From Siphonodentalium dalli (Eukaryota > Mollusca > Scaphopoda > Gadilida > Siphonodentaliidae), in NCBI GenBank assembly GCA_032622095.1, contig CP136066.1:133765917-133829916 (forward strand): a stretch of DNA of 64,000 nt, read 5' to 3'. A model generated the notes under the pieces. The model did no database searches. It worked only from the letters and a program-made list of their open reading frames with translations, and was not told the DNA's origin. Shown here piece after piece: positions 12,401-25,543 of this stretch (position 1 is its first letter; the number at the start of each line of letters is the position of its first letter). The position numbers and the translations under genes are program-made.

Positions 12401-13337
12401 TGGCCATCTTGGATTTCAAAATTCAATCCATTAGCACGGGCTACAGGCCATACTGTTTGTCTGATCATCATGAAAGTTGTCATGGATGTTAATATTGACA
12501 TGTAGATGGGAACGAGTAATTTTGGGGTCATTCGGCCCAAAAACATGGCCGCCAGCAGCCATCTTGGATTTTACTCTTTGTATGACTAAATTCTTTAGCA
12601 CGGGCTACAGGTCGTACTTTTAGTTTGATCATCATAAAATTTGTCAAGAATGTTAATAATGACATGTAGATGGGAACGAGTCATTTTGGTATCATTCGAC
12701 CCAAAAACATGGCCGCCAGCAGCCATCTTGGATTTTACCTTTGTGTATGACTAAATCCTTTAGCACGGGCTACAGGTCGTACCTTTAGTCTGATCATCAT
12801 AAAATTTGTCATGGCTGTTGAAATTGGAATGTAGATGGGAACGAGTCATTTTGGGGTCATTCGGACAAAAAACATGGCCGCCAGTGGCCATCTTGGATTT
12901 CAAAATTTAATCCATTAGCACGGGCTACAGGCCATACTGTTTGTCTGATCATCATGAAAGTTGTCATGGATGTTAATATTGACATGTAGATGGGAACGAG
13001 TAATTTTGGGGTCATTCCGCCCAAAAACATGGCCGTCAGCAGCCATCTTGGATTTTACTCTTTGTATGACTAAATTCTTTAGCACGGGCTACAGATCGTA
13101 CTTTTAGTCTGATCATCATAAAATTTGTCAAGATTGTTAATAATGACATGTAGATGGGAACGAGTCATTTTGGGGTCATTCGGCCAAAAAACATGGCCGC
13201 CAGCAGGCATCATTGATATTACTCTTTGTATGACTAAATCCTTTAGCACGGGCTACAGGTCGTACCTTTAGTCCGATCATCATAAAATTAGTCATGGATG
13301 TTAACTATGACATGTAGATGGGAAAGAGTCATTTTTA
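6405..13337 (+). repeat. ~6.9-kb superblock, first copy
   Basis: The hairpin-to-hairpin lengths are 793, 1148, 672, 678, 1157, 678 and 1807 bp. The 793-bp unit contains an unusual junction, 'caaaatttaaattaaaatta' (about 7127-7150), where two monomers are fused after a deletion. The same junction recurs once, at about 14060-14080, at the start of the next superblock. A shared rare junction is good evidence for copying of the whole block. Confidence 0.65.
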
Positions 13338-16300
13338 GCTCAACTTTACTTTGTAAAGTTTGAGCTATTGCCATGGCTTGGTATCCGGCGTGTGTGTGTG
13401 CGTGTGTGCGTGTGTGATTCGTCAACAATTTCCTTTAGCACGGGCTACAGTTCGTACCTTTGGTCCGATTATTCTGAAATTTGTCATGGATGTTGACATT
13501 GACATGTAGATGGGAACGATTCATTTTGGGGTCATTTGGAAAAAAAACATGGCCGCCAGTGGCCATCTTGGATTTCAAAATTCAATCCATTAGCACGGGC
13601 TACAGGCCATACTGTTTGTCTGATCATCATGAAAGTTGTCATGGATGTTAATATTGACATGTAGATGGGAACGAGTAATTTTGGGGTCATTCGGCCCAAA
13701 AACATGGCCGCCAGCAGCCATCTTGGATTTTACTCTTTGTATGACTAAATTCTTTAGCACGGGCTACAGGTCGTACTTTTAGTTTGATCATCATAAAATT
13801 TGTCAAGAATGTTAATAATGACATGTAGATGGGAACGAGTCATTTTGGTATCATTCGACCCAAAAACATGGCCGCCAGCAGCCATCTTGGATTTTACTCT
13901 GTGTATGACTAAATCCTTTAGCACGGGCTACAGGTCGTACCTTTAGTCTGATCATCATAAAATTTGTCATGGCTGTTGAAATTGAAATGTAGATGGGAAC
14001 GAGTCATTTTGGGGTCATTCGGACAAAAAACATGGCCGCCAGTGGCCATCTTGGATTTCAAAATTTAAATTAAAATTAGTCATGGATGTTAACAATGACA
14101 TGTAGATGGGAAAGAGTCATTTTTAGCTCAAATTTACTTTGTAAAGTTTGAGCTATTGCCATGGCTTGGTATCCGGCGTGTGTGTGTGCGTGTGTGATTC
14201 GTCAACAATTTCCTTTAGCACGGGCTACAGTTCGTACCTTTGGTCCGATTATTCTGAAATTTGTCATGGATGTTGACATTGACATGTAGATGGGAACGAG
14301 TCATTTTGGGGTCATTTGAAAAAAAAACATGGCCGCCAGTGGCCATCTTGGATTTCAAAATTCAATCCATTAGCACGGGCTACAGGCCATACTGTTCGTC
14401 TGATCATCATGAAAGTTGTCATGGACGTTAATATTGACATGTAGATGGGAACGAGTAATTTTGGGGTCATTCGGCCCAAAAACATGGCCGCCAGCAGCCA
14501 TCTTGGATTTTACTCTTTGTATGACTAAATTCTTTAGCACGGGCTACAGGTCGTACTTTTAGTTTGATCATCATAAAATTTGTCAAGAATGTTAATAATG
14601 ACATGTAGATGGGAACGAGTCATTTTGGTATCATTCGACCCAAAAACATGGCCGCCAGCAGCCATCTTGGATTTTACTCTTTGTATGACTAAATCCTTTA
14701 GCACGGGCTACAGGTCGTATCTTTAGTCTGATCATCATAAAATTTGTCATGGCAGTTGAAATTGGAATGTAGATGGGAACGAGTCATTTTGGGGTCATTC
14801 GGACAAAAAACATGGCCGCCAGTGGCCATCTTGGATTTCAAAATTTAATCCATTAGCACGGGTCACAGGTCGTACTGTTTGTCTGATCGTCATGAAATTT
14901 GTCATGGATGTTAATATTGACATGTAGATGGGAACGAGTCATTTTGGGGTCATTTGGCCCAAAAACATGGCCGCCAGCAGCCATCTTGGATTTTACTCTT
15001 TGTATGACTAAATTCTTTAGCACGGGCTACAGATCGTACTTTTAGTCTGATCATCATAAAATTTGTCAAGAATGTTAATAATGACATGTAGATGGGAACG
15101 AGTCATTTTGGGGTCATTCGGCCAAAAAACATGGCCGCCAGCAGGCATCATTGATTTTACTCTTTGTATGACTAGATCCTTTAGCACGGGCTAAGGTCGT
15201 ACCTTTAGTCCGATCATCATAAAATTAGTCATGGATGTTAACAATGACATGTAGATGGGAACGAGTCATTTTTAGCTCAACTTTACTTTGTAAAGTTTGA
15301 GCTATTGCCATGGCTTGGTATCCGTCGTACGTGTGTGTGTGCGTGTGTGATTCGTCAACAATTTCCTTTAGCATGGGCTACAGTTCGTACCTTTGGTCCG
15401 ATTATTCTGAAATTTGTCATGGATGTTGACATTGACATGTAGATGGGAACGAGTCATTTTGGGGTCATTTGGAAAAAAAACATGGCCGCCAGTGGCCATC
15501 TTGGATTTCAAAATTCAATCCATTAGCACGGGCTACAGGCCATACTGTTTGTCTGATCATCATGAAAGTTGTCATGGATGTTAATATTAACATGTAGATG
15601 GGAACGAGTCATTTTGGGGTCATTCGGCCCAAAAACATGGCCGTAGCAGCCATCTTGGATTTTACTCTTTGTATGACTAAATTCTTTAGCACGGGCTACA
15701 GATCGTACTTTTAGTCTGATCATCATAAAATTTGTCAAGAATGTTAATAATGACATGTAGATGGGAACGAGTCATTTTGGGGTCATTCGGCCAAAAAACA
15801 TGGCCGCCAGCAGGCATCATTGATATTACTCTTTGTATGACTAAATCCTTTAGCACGGGCTACAGGTCGTACCTTTAGTCCGATCATCATAAAATTAGTC
15901 ATGGATGTTAACAATGACATGTAGATGGGAACGAGTCATTTTTAGCTCAACTTTACTTTGTAAAGTTTGAGCTATTGCCATGGCTTGGTATCCGGCGTGT
16001 GTGTGTGCGTGTGTGCGTGTGTGATTCGTCAACAATTTCCTTTAGCACGGGCTACAGTTCGTACCTTTGGTCCGATTATTCTGAAATTTGTCATGGATGT
16101 TGACATTGACATGTAGATGGGAACGAGTCATTTTGGGGTCATTTGGAAAAAAAAACATGGCCGCCAGTGGCCATCTTGGATTTCAAAATTCAATCCATTA
16201 GCACGGGCTACAGGCCATACTGTTTGTCTGATCATCATGAATGTTGTCATGGATGTTAATATTTACATGTAGATGGGAACGAGTAATTTTGGGGTCATTC

Positions 16301-19300
16301 GGCCCAAAAACATGGCCGCCAGCAGCCATCTTGGATTTTACTCTTTGTATGACTAAATTCTTTAGCACGGGCTACAGGTCGTACTTTTAGTTTGATCATC
16401 ATAAAATTTGTCAAGAATGTTAATAATGACATGTAGATGGGAACGAGTCATTTTGGTATCATTCGACCCAAAAACATGGCCGCCAGCAGCCATCTTGGAT
16501 TTTACTCTTTGTATGACTAAATCCTTTAGCACGGGCTACAGGTCGTATCTTTAGTCTGATCATCATAAAATTTGTCATGGCTGTTGAAATTGGAATGTAG
16601 ATGGGAACGAGACATTTTGGGGTCATTCGGACAAAAAACATGGCCGCCAGTGGCCATCTTGGATTTCAAAATTTAATCCATTAGCACGGGTCACAGGTCG
16701 TACTGTTTGTCTGATCGTCATGAAATTTGTCATGGATGTTAATATTGACATGTAGATGGGAACGAGTCATTTTGGGGTCATTCGACCCAAAAACATGGCC
16801 GCCAGCAGCCATCTTGGATTTTACTCTTTGTATGACTAAATTCTTTAGCACGGGCTACAGATCGTACTTTTAGTCTGATCATCATAAAATTTGTCAAGAA
16901 TGTTAATAATGACATGTAGATGGGAACGAGTCATTTTGGGGTCATTCGGCCAAAAAACATGGCCGCCAGCAGGCATCATTGATATTACTCTTTGTATGAC
17001 TAAATCCTTTAGCACGGGCTACAGGTCGTACCTTTAGTCCGATCATCATAAAATTAGTCATGGATGTTAACAATGACATGTAGATGGGAACGAGTCATTT
17101 TTAGCTCAACTTTACTTTGTAAAGTTTGAGCTATTGCCATGGCTTGGTATCCGGCGTGTGTGTGTGCGTGTGTGCGTGTGTGATTCGTCAACAATTTCCT
17201 TTAGCACGGGCTACAGTTCGTACCTTTGGTCCGATTATTCTGAAATTTGTCATGGATGTTGACATTGACATGTAGATGGGAACGAGTCATTTTGGGGTCA
17301 TTTGGAAAAAAAACATGGCCGCCAGTGGCCATCTTGGATTTCAAAATTCAATCCATTAGCACGGGCTACAGGCCATACTGTTTGTCTGATCATCATGAAT
17401 GTTGTCATGGATGTTAATATTTACATGTAGATGGGAACGAGTAATTTTGGGGTCATTCGGCCCAAAAACATGGCCGCCAGCAGCCATCTTGGATTTTACT
17501 CTTTGTATGACTAAATTCTTTAGCACGGGCTACAGGTCGTACTTTTAGTTTGATCATCATAAAATTTGTCAAGAATGTTAATAATGACATGTAGATGGGA
17601 ACGAGTCATTTTGGTATCATTCGACCCAAAAACATGGCCGCCAGCAGCCATCTTGGATTTTACTCTTTGTATGACTAAATCCTTTAGCACGGGCTACAGG
17701 TCGTATCTTTAGTCTGATCATCATAAAATTTGTCATGGCTGTTGAAATTGGAATGTAGATGGGAACGAGACATTTTGGGGTCATTCGGACAAAAAACATG
17801 GCCGCCAGTGGCCATCTTGGATTTCAAAATTTAATCCATTAGCACGGGTCACAGGTCGTACTGTTTGTCTGATCGTCATGAAATTTGTCATGGATGTTAA
17901 TATTGACATGTAGATGGGAACGAGTCATTTTGGGGTCATTCGACCCAAAAACATGGCCGCCAGCAGCCATCTTGGATTTTACTCTTTGTATGACTAAATT
18001 CTTTAGCACGGGCTACAGATCGTACTTTTAGTCTGATCATCATAAAATTTGTCAAGAATGTTAATAATGACATGTAGATGGGAACGAGTCATTTTGGGGT
18101 CATTCGGCCAAAAAACATGGCCGCCAGCAGGCATCATTGATTTTACTCTTTGTATGACTAAATCCTTTAGCACGGGCTAAGGTCGTACCTTTAGTCCGAT
18201 CATCATAAAATTAGTCATGGATGTTAACAATGACATGTAGATGGGAACGAGTCATTTTTAGCTCAACTTTACTTTGTAAAGTTTGAGCTATTGCCACGGC
18301 TTGGTATCCTTCGTACGTGTGTGTGTGCGTGTGTGCGTGTGTGATTCGTCAACAATTTCCTTTAGCATGGGCTACAGTTCGTACCTTTGGTCCGATTATT
18401 CTGAAATTTGTCATGGATGTTGACATTGACATGTAGATGGGAACGAGTCATTTTGGGGTCATTTGGAAAAAAAACATGGCCGCCAGTGGCCATCTTGGAT
18501 TTCAAAATTCAATCCATTAGCACGGGCTACAGGCCATACTGTTTGTCTGATCATCATGAAAGTTGTCATGGATGTTAATATTAACATGTAGATGGGAACG
18601 AGTAATTTTGGGGTCATTCGGCCCAAAAACATGGCCGTAGCAGCCATCTTGGATTTTACTCTTTGTATGACTAAATTCTTTAGCACGGGCTACAGATCGT
18701 ACTTTTAGTCTGATCATCATAAAATTTGTCAAGAATGTTAATAATGACATGTAGATGGGAACGAGTCATTTTGGGGTCATTCGGCCAAAAAACATGGCCG
18801 CCAGCAGGCATCATTGATATTACTCTTTGTATGACTAAATCCTTTAGCACGGGCTACAGGTCGTACCTTTAGTCCGATCATCATAAAATTAGTCATGGAT
18901 GTTAACTATGACATGTAGATGGGAAAGAGTCATTTTTAGCTCAACTTTACTTTGTAAAGTTTGAGCTATTGCCATGGCTTGGTATCCGGCGTGTGTGTGT
19001 GCGTGTGTGCGTGTGTGATTCGTCAACAATTTCCTTTAGCACGGGCTACAGTTCGTACCTTTGGTCCGATTATTCTGAAATTTGTCATGGATGTTGACAT
19101 TGACATGTAGATGGGAACGAGTCATTTTGGGGTCATTTGGAAAAAAAACATGGCCGCCAGTGGCCATCTTGGATTTCAAAATTAAATCCATTAGCACGGG
19201 CTACAGGCCATACTGTTTGTCTGATCATCATGAAAGTTGTCATGGACGTTAATATTGACATGTAGATGGGAACGAGTAATTTTGGGGTCATTCGGCCCAA

Positions 19301-20743
19301 AAACATGGCCGCCAGCAGCCATCTTGGATTTTACTCTTTGTATGACTAAATTCTTTAGCACGGGCTACAGGTCGTACTTTTAGTTTGATCATCATAAAAT
19401 TTGTCAAGAATGTTAATAATGACATGTAGATGGGAACGAGTCATTTTGGTATCATTCGACCCAAAAACATGGCCGCCAGCAGCCATCTTGGATTTTACTC
19501 TTTGTATGACTAAATTCTTTAGCACGGGCTACAGGTCGTACTTTTAGTTTGATCATCATAAAATTTGTCAAGAATGTTAATAATGACATGTAGATGGGAA
19601 CGAGTCATTTTGGTATCATTCGACCCAAAAACATGGCCGCCAGCAGCCATCTTGGATTTTACTCTGTGTATGACTAAATCCTTTAGCACGGGCTACAGGT
19701 CGTACCTTTAGTCTGATCATCATAAAATTTGTCATGGCAGTTGAAATTGGAATGTAGATGGGAACGAGTCATTTTGGGGTCATTTGGAAAAAAAACATGG
19801 CCGCCAGTGGCCATCTTGGATTTCAAAATTCAATCCATTAGCACGGGCTACAGGCCATACTGTTTGTCTGATCATCATGAAAGTTGTCATGGATGTTAAT
19901 ATTGACATGTAGATGGGAACGAGTAATTTTGGGGTCATTCGGCCCAAAAACATGGCCGCCAGCAGCCATCTTGGATTTTACTCTTTGTATGACTAAATTC
20001 TTTAGCACGGGCTACAGGTCGTACTTTTAGTTTGATCATCATAAAATTTGTCAAGAATGTTAATAATGACATGTAGATGGGAACGAGTCATTTTGGTATC
20101 ATTCGACCCAAAAACATGGCCGCCAGCAGACATCTTGGATTTTACCTTTGTGTATGACTAAATCCTTTAGCACGGGCTACAGGTCGTACCTTTAGTCTGA
20201 TCATCATAAAATTTGTCATGGCTGTTGAAATTGGAATGTAGATGGGAACGAGTCATTTTGGGGTCATTCGGACAAAAAACATGGCCGCCAGTGGCCATCT
20301 TGGATTTCAAAATTTAATCCATTAGCACGGGCTACAGGCCATACTGTTTGTCTGATCATCATGAAAGTTGTCATGGATGTTAATATTGACATGTAGATGG
20401 GAACGAGTAATTTTGGGGTCATTCCGCCCAAAAACATGGCCGTCAGCAGCCATCTTGGATTTTACTCTTTGTATGACTAAATTCTTTAGCACGGGCTACA
20501 GATCGTACTTTTAGTCTGATCATCATAAAATTTGTCAAGAATGTTAATAATGACATGTAGATGGGAACGAGTCATTTTGGGGTCATTCGGCCAAAAAACA
20601 TGGCCGCCAGCAGGCATCATTGATATTACTCTTTGTATGACTAAATCCTTTAGCACGGGCTACAGGTCGTACCTTTAGTCCGATCATCATAAAATTAGTC
20701 ATGGATGTTAACTATGACATGTAGATGGGAAAGAGTCATTTTT
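13338..20743 (+). repeat. ~7.4-kb superblock, second copy with an extra 1158-bp unit
   Basis: The hairpin-to-hairpin lengths are 787, 1149, 670, 1159, 1157, 678 and 1806 bp. The series starts with the same deletion-junction unit as 6405 and ends with the same ~1806-bp unit. It differs mainly by a duplicated ~1158-bp unit in place of a 678-bp one. The hairpin at 14125 has a variant arm ('aatttac'). Confidence 0.65.
15944..18259 (+). repeat. Near-identical 1158-bp tandem pair
   Basis: Units 15944-17102 and 17103-18259 share rare variants that are absent from most of the array: 'atatttacatg', 'catgaatgttgtcatgg', and 'cgagacatttt' in place of 'cgagtcatttt'. They differ in the length of an A-run near 16146 versus 17306. 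This looks like a recent local duplication. Confidence 0.75.
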
Positions 20744-23700
20744 AGCTCAACTTTACTTTGTAAAGTTTGAGCTATTGCCATGGCTTGGTATCCGGCGTGT
20801 GTGTGTGCGTGTGTGCGTGTGTGATTCGTCAACAATTTCCTTTAGCACGGGCTACAGTTCGTACCTTTGGTCCGATTATTCTGAAATTTGTCATGGATGT
20901 TGACATTGACATGTAGATGGGAACGAGTCATTTTGGGGTCATTTGGAAAAAAAACATGGCCGCCAGTGGCCATCTTGGATTTCAAAATTCAATCCATTAG
21001 CACGGGCTACAGGCCATACTGTTTGTCTGATCATCATGAAAGTTGTCATGGACGTTAATATTGACATGTAGATGGGAACGAGTAATTTTGGGGTCATTCG
21101 GCCCAAAAACATGGCCGCCAGCAGCCATCTTGGATTTTACTCTTTGTATGACTAAATTCTTTAGCACGGGCTACAGGTCGTACTTTTAGTTTGATCATCA
21201 TAAAATTTGTCAAGAATGTTAATAATGACATGTAGATGGGAACGAGTCATTTTGGTATCATTCGACCCAAAAACATGGCCGCCAGCAGCCATCTTGGATT
21301 TTACTCTTTGTATGACTAAATCCTTTAGCACGGGCTACAGGTCGTATCTTTAGTCTGATCATCATAAAATTTGTCATGGCTGTTAACAATGACATGTAGA
21401 TGGGAACGAGTCATTTTTAGCTCAACTTTACTTTGTAAAGTTTGAGCTATTGCCATGGCTTGGTATCCGTCGTACGTGTGTGTGTGCGTGTGTGCGTGTG
21501 TGATTCGTCAACAATTTCCTTTAGCATGGGCTACAGTTCGTACCTTTGGTCCGATTATTCTGAAATTTGTCATGGATGTTGACATTGACATGTAGATGGG
21601 AACGAGTCATTTTGGGGTCATTTGGAAAAAAAACATGGCCGCCAGTGGCCATCTTGGATTTCAAAATTCAATCCATTAGCACGGGCTACAGGCCATACTG
21701 TTTGTCTGATCATCATGAAAGTTGTCATGGATGTTAATATTAACATGTAGATGGGAACGAGTAATATTGGGGTCATTCGGCCCAAAAACATGGCCGTAGC
21801 AGCCATCTTGGATTTTACTCTTTGTATGACTAAATTCTTTAGCACGGGCTACAGATCGTACTTTTAGTCTGATCATCATAAAATTTGTCAAGAATGTTAA
21901 TAATGACATGTAGATGGGAACGAGTCATTTTGGGGTCATTCGGCCAAAAAACATGGCCGCCAGCAGGCATCATTGATATTACTCTTTGTATGACTAAATC
22001 CTTTAGCACGGGCTACAGGTCGTACCTTTAGTCCGATCATCATAAAATTAGTCATGGATGTTAACTATGACATGTAGATGGGAAAGAGTCATTTTTAGCT
22101 CAACTTTACTTTGTAAAGTTTGAGCTATTGCCATGGCTTGGTATCCGGCGTGTGTGTGTGCGTGTGTGCGTGTGTGATTCGTCAACAATTTCCTTTAGCA
22201 CGGGCTACAGTTCGTACCTTTGGTCCGATTATTCTGAAATTTGTCATGGATGTTGACATTGACATGTAGATGGGAACGAGTCATTTTGGGGTCATTTGGA
22301 AAAAAAACATGGCCGCCAGTGGCCATCTTGGATTTCAAAATTAAATCCATTAGCACGGGCTACAGGCCATACTGTTTGTCTGATCATCGTGAAAGTTGTC
22401 ATGGACGTTAATATTGACATGTAGATGGGAACGAGTAATTTTGGGGTCATTCGGCCCAAAAACATGGCCGCCAGCAGCCATCTTGGATTTTACTCTTTGT
22501 ATGACTAAATTCTTTAGCACGGGCTACAGGTCGTACTTTTAGTTTGATCATCATAAAATTTGTCAAGAATGTTAATAATGACATGTAGATGGGAACGAGT
22601 CATTTTGGTATCATTCGACCCAAAAACATGGCCGCCAGCAGCCATCTTGGATTTTACTCTTTGTATGACTAAATTCTTTAGCACGGGCTACAGGTCGTAC
22701 TTTTAGTTTGATCATCATAAAATTTGTCAAGAATGTTAATAATGACATGTAGATGGGAACGAGTCATTTTGGTATCATTCGACCCAAAAACATGGCCGCC
22801 AGCAGCCATCTTGGATTTTACTCTGTGTATGACTAAATCCTTTAGCACGGGCTACAGGTCGTACCTTTAGTCTGATCATCATAAAATTTGTCATGGCAGT
22901 TGAAATTGGAATGTAGATGGGAACGAGTCATTTTGGGGTCATTTGGAAAAAAAACATGGCCGCCAGTGGCCATCTTGGATTTCAAAATTCAATCCATTAG
23001 CACGGGCTACAGGCCATACTGTTTGTCTGATCATCATGAAAGTTGTCATGGATGTTAATATTGACATGTAGATGGGAACGAGTAATTTTGGGGTCATTCG
23101 GCCCAAAAACATGGCCGCCAGCAGCCATCTTGGATTTTACTCTTTGTATGACTAAATTCTTTAGCACGGGCTACAGGTCGTACTTTTAGTTTGATCATCA
23201 TAAAATTTGTCAAGAATGTTAATAATGACATGTAGATGGGAACGAGTCATTTTGGTATCATTCGACCCAAAAACATGGCCGCCAGCAGCCATCTTGGATT
23301 TTACCTTTGTGTATGACTAAATCCTTTAGCACGGGCTACAGGTCGTACCTTTAGTCTGATCATCATAAAATTTGTCATGGCAGTTGAAATTGGAATGTAG
23401 ATGGGAACGAGTCATTTTGGGGTCATTTGGAAAAAAAACATGGCCGCCAGTGGCCATCTTGGATTTCAAAATTCAATCCATTAGCACGGGCTACAGGCCA
23501 TACTGTTTGTCTGATCATCATGAAAGTTGTCATGGATGTTAATATTGACATGTAGATGGGAACGAGTAATTTTGGGGTCATTCCGCCCAAAAACATGGCC
23601 GTCAGCAGCCATCTTGGATTTTACTCTTTGTATGACTAAATTCTTTAACACGGGCTACAGATCGTACTTTTAGTCTGATCATCATAAAATTTGTCAAGAA

Positions 23701-25543
23701 TGTTAATAATGACATGTAGATGGGAACGAGTCATTTTGGGGTCATTCGGCCAAAAAACATGGCCGCCAGCAGGCATCATTGATATTACTCTTTGTATGAC
23801 TAAATCCTTTAGCACGGGCTACAGGTCGTACCTTTAGTCCGATCATCATAAAATTAGTCATGGATGTTAACTATGACATGTAGATGGGAAAGAGTCATTT
23901 TTAGCTCAACTTTACTTTGTAAAGTTTGAGCTATTGCCATGGCTTGGTATCCGGCGTGTGTGTGTGCGTGTGTGCGTGTGTGATTCGTCAACAATTTCCT
24001 TTAGCACGGGCTACAGTTCGTACCTTTGGTCCGATTATTCTGAAATTTGTCATGGATGTTGACATTGACATGTAGATGGGAACGAGTCATTTTGGGGTCA
24101 TTTGGAAAAAAAAACATGGCCGCCAGTGGCCATCTTGGATTTCAAAATTCAATCCATTAGCACGGGCTACAGGCCATACTGTTTGTCTGATCATCATGAA
24201 AGTTGTCATGGACGTTAATATTGACATGTAGATGGGAACGAGTAATTTTGGGGTCATTCGGCCCAAAAACATGGCCGCCAGCAGCCATCTTGGATTTTAC
24301 TCTTTGTATGACTAAATTCTTTAGCACGGGCTACAGGTCGTACTTTTAGTTTGATCATCATAAAATTTGTCAAGAATGTTAATAATGACATGTAGATGGG
24401 AACGAGTCATTTTGGTATCATTCGACCCAAAAACATGGCCGCCAGCAGCCATCTTGGATTTTACTCTTTGTATGACTAAATCCTTTAGCACGGGCTACAG
24501 GTCGTATCTTTAGTCTGATCATCATAAAATTTGTCATGGCTGTTGAAATTGGAATGTAGATGGGAACGAGTCATTTTGGGGTCATTCGGACAAAAAACAT
24601 GGCCGCCAGTGGCCATCTTGGATTTCAAAATTTAATCCATTAGCACGGGTCACAGGTCGTACTGTTTGTCTGATCGTCATGAAATTTGTCATGGATGTTA
24701 ATATTGACATGTAGATGGGAACGAGTCATTTTGGGGTCATTTGGCCCAAAAACATGGCCGCCAGCAGCCATCTTGGATTTTACTCTTTGTATGACTAAAT
24801 TCTTTAGCACGGGCTACAGGTCGTACTTTTAGTTTGATCATCATAAAATTTGTCAAGAATGTTAATAATGACATGTAGATGGGAACGAGTCATTTTGGGG
24901 TCATTCGGCCAAAAAACATGGCCGCCAGCAGCCATCTTGGATTTTACTCTTTGTATGACTAAATCCTTTAGCACGGGCTACAGGTCGTATCTTTAGTCTG
25001 ATCATCATAAAATTTGTCATGGCTGTTGAAATTGGAATGTAGATGGGAACGAGACATTTTGGGGTCATTCGGACAAAAAACATGGCCGCCAGTGGCCATC
25101 TTGGATTTCAAAATTTAATCCATTAGCACGGGTCACAGGTCGTACTGTTCGTCTGATCGTCATGAAATTTGTCATGGATGTTAATATTGACATGTAGATG
25201 GGAACGAGTCATTTTGGGGTCATTCGACCCAAAAACATGGCCGCCAGCAGCCATCTTGGATTTTACTCTTTGTATGACTAAATTCTTTAGCACGGGCTAC
25301 AGATCGTACTTTTAGTCTGATCATCATAAAATTTGTCAAGAATGTTAATAATGACATGTAGATGGGAACGAGTCATTTTGGGGTCATTCGGCCAAAAAAC
25401 ATGGCCGCCAGCAGGCATCATTGATTTTACTCTTTGTATGACTAAATCCTTTAGCACGGGCTAAGGTCGTACCTTTAGTCCGATCATCATAAAATTAGTC
25501 ATGGATGTTAACAATGACATGTAGATGGGAACGAGTCATTTTT

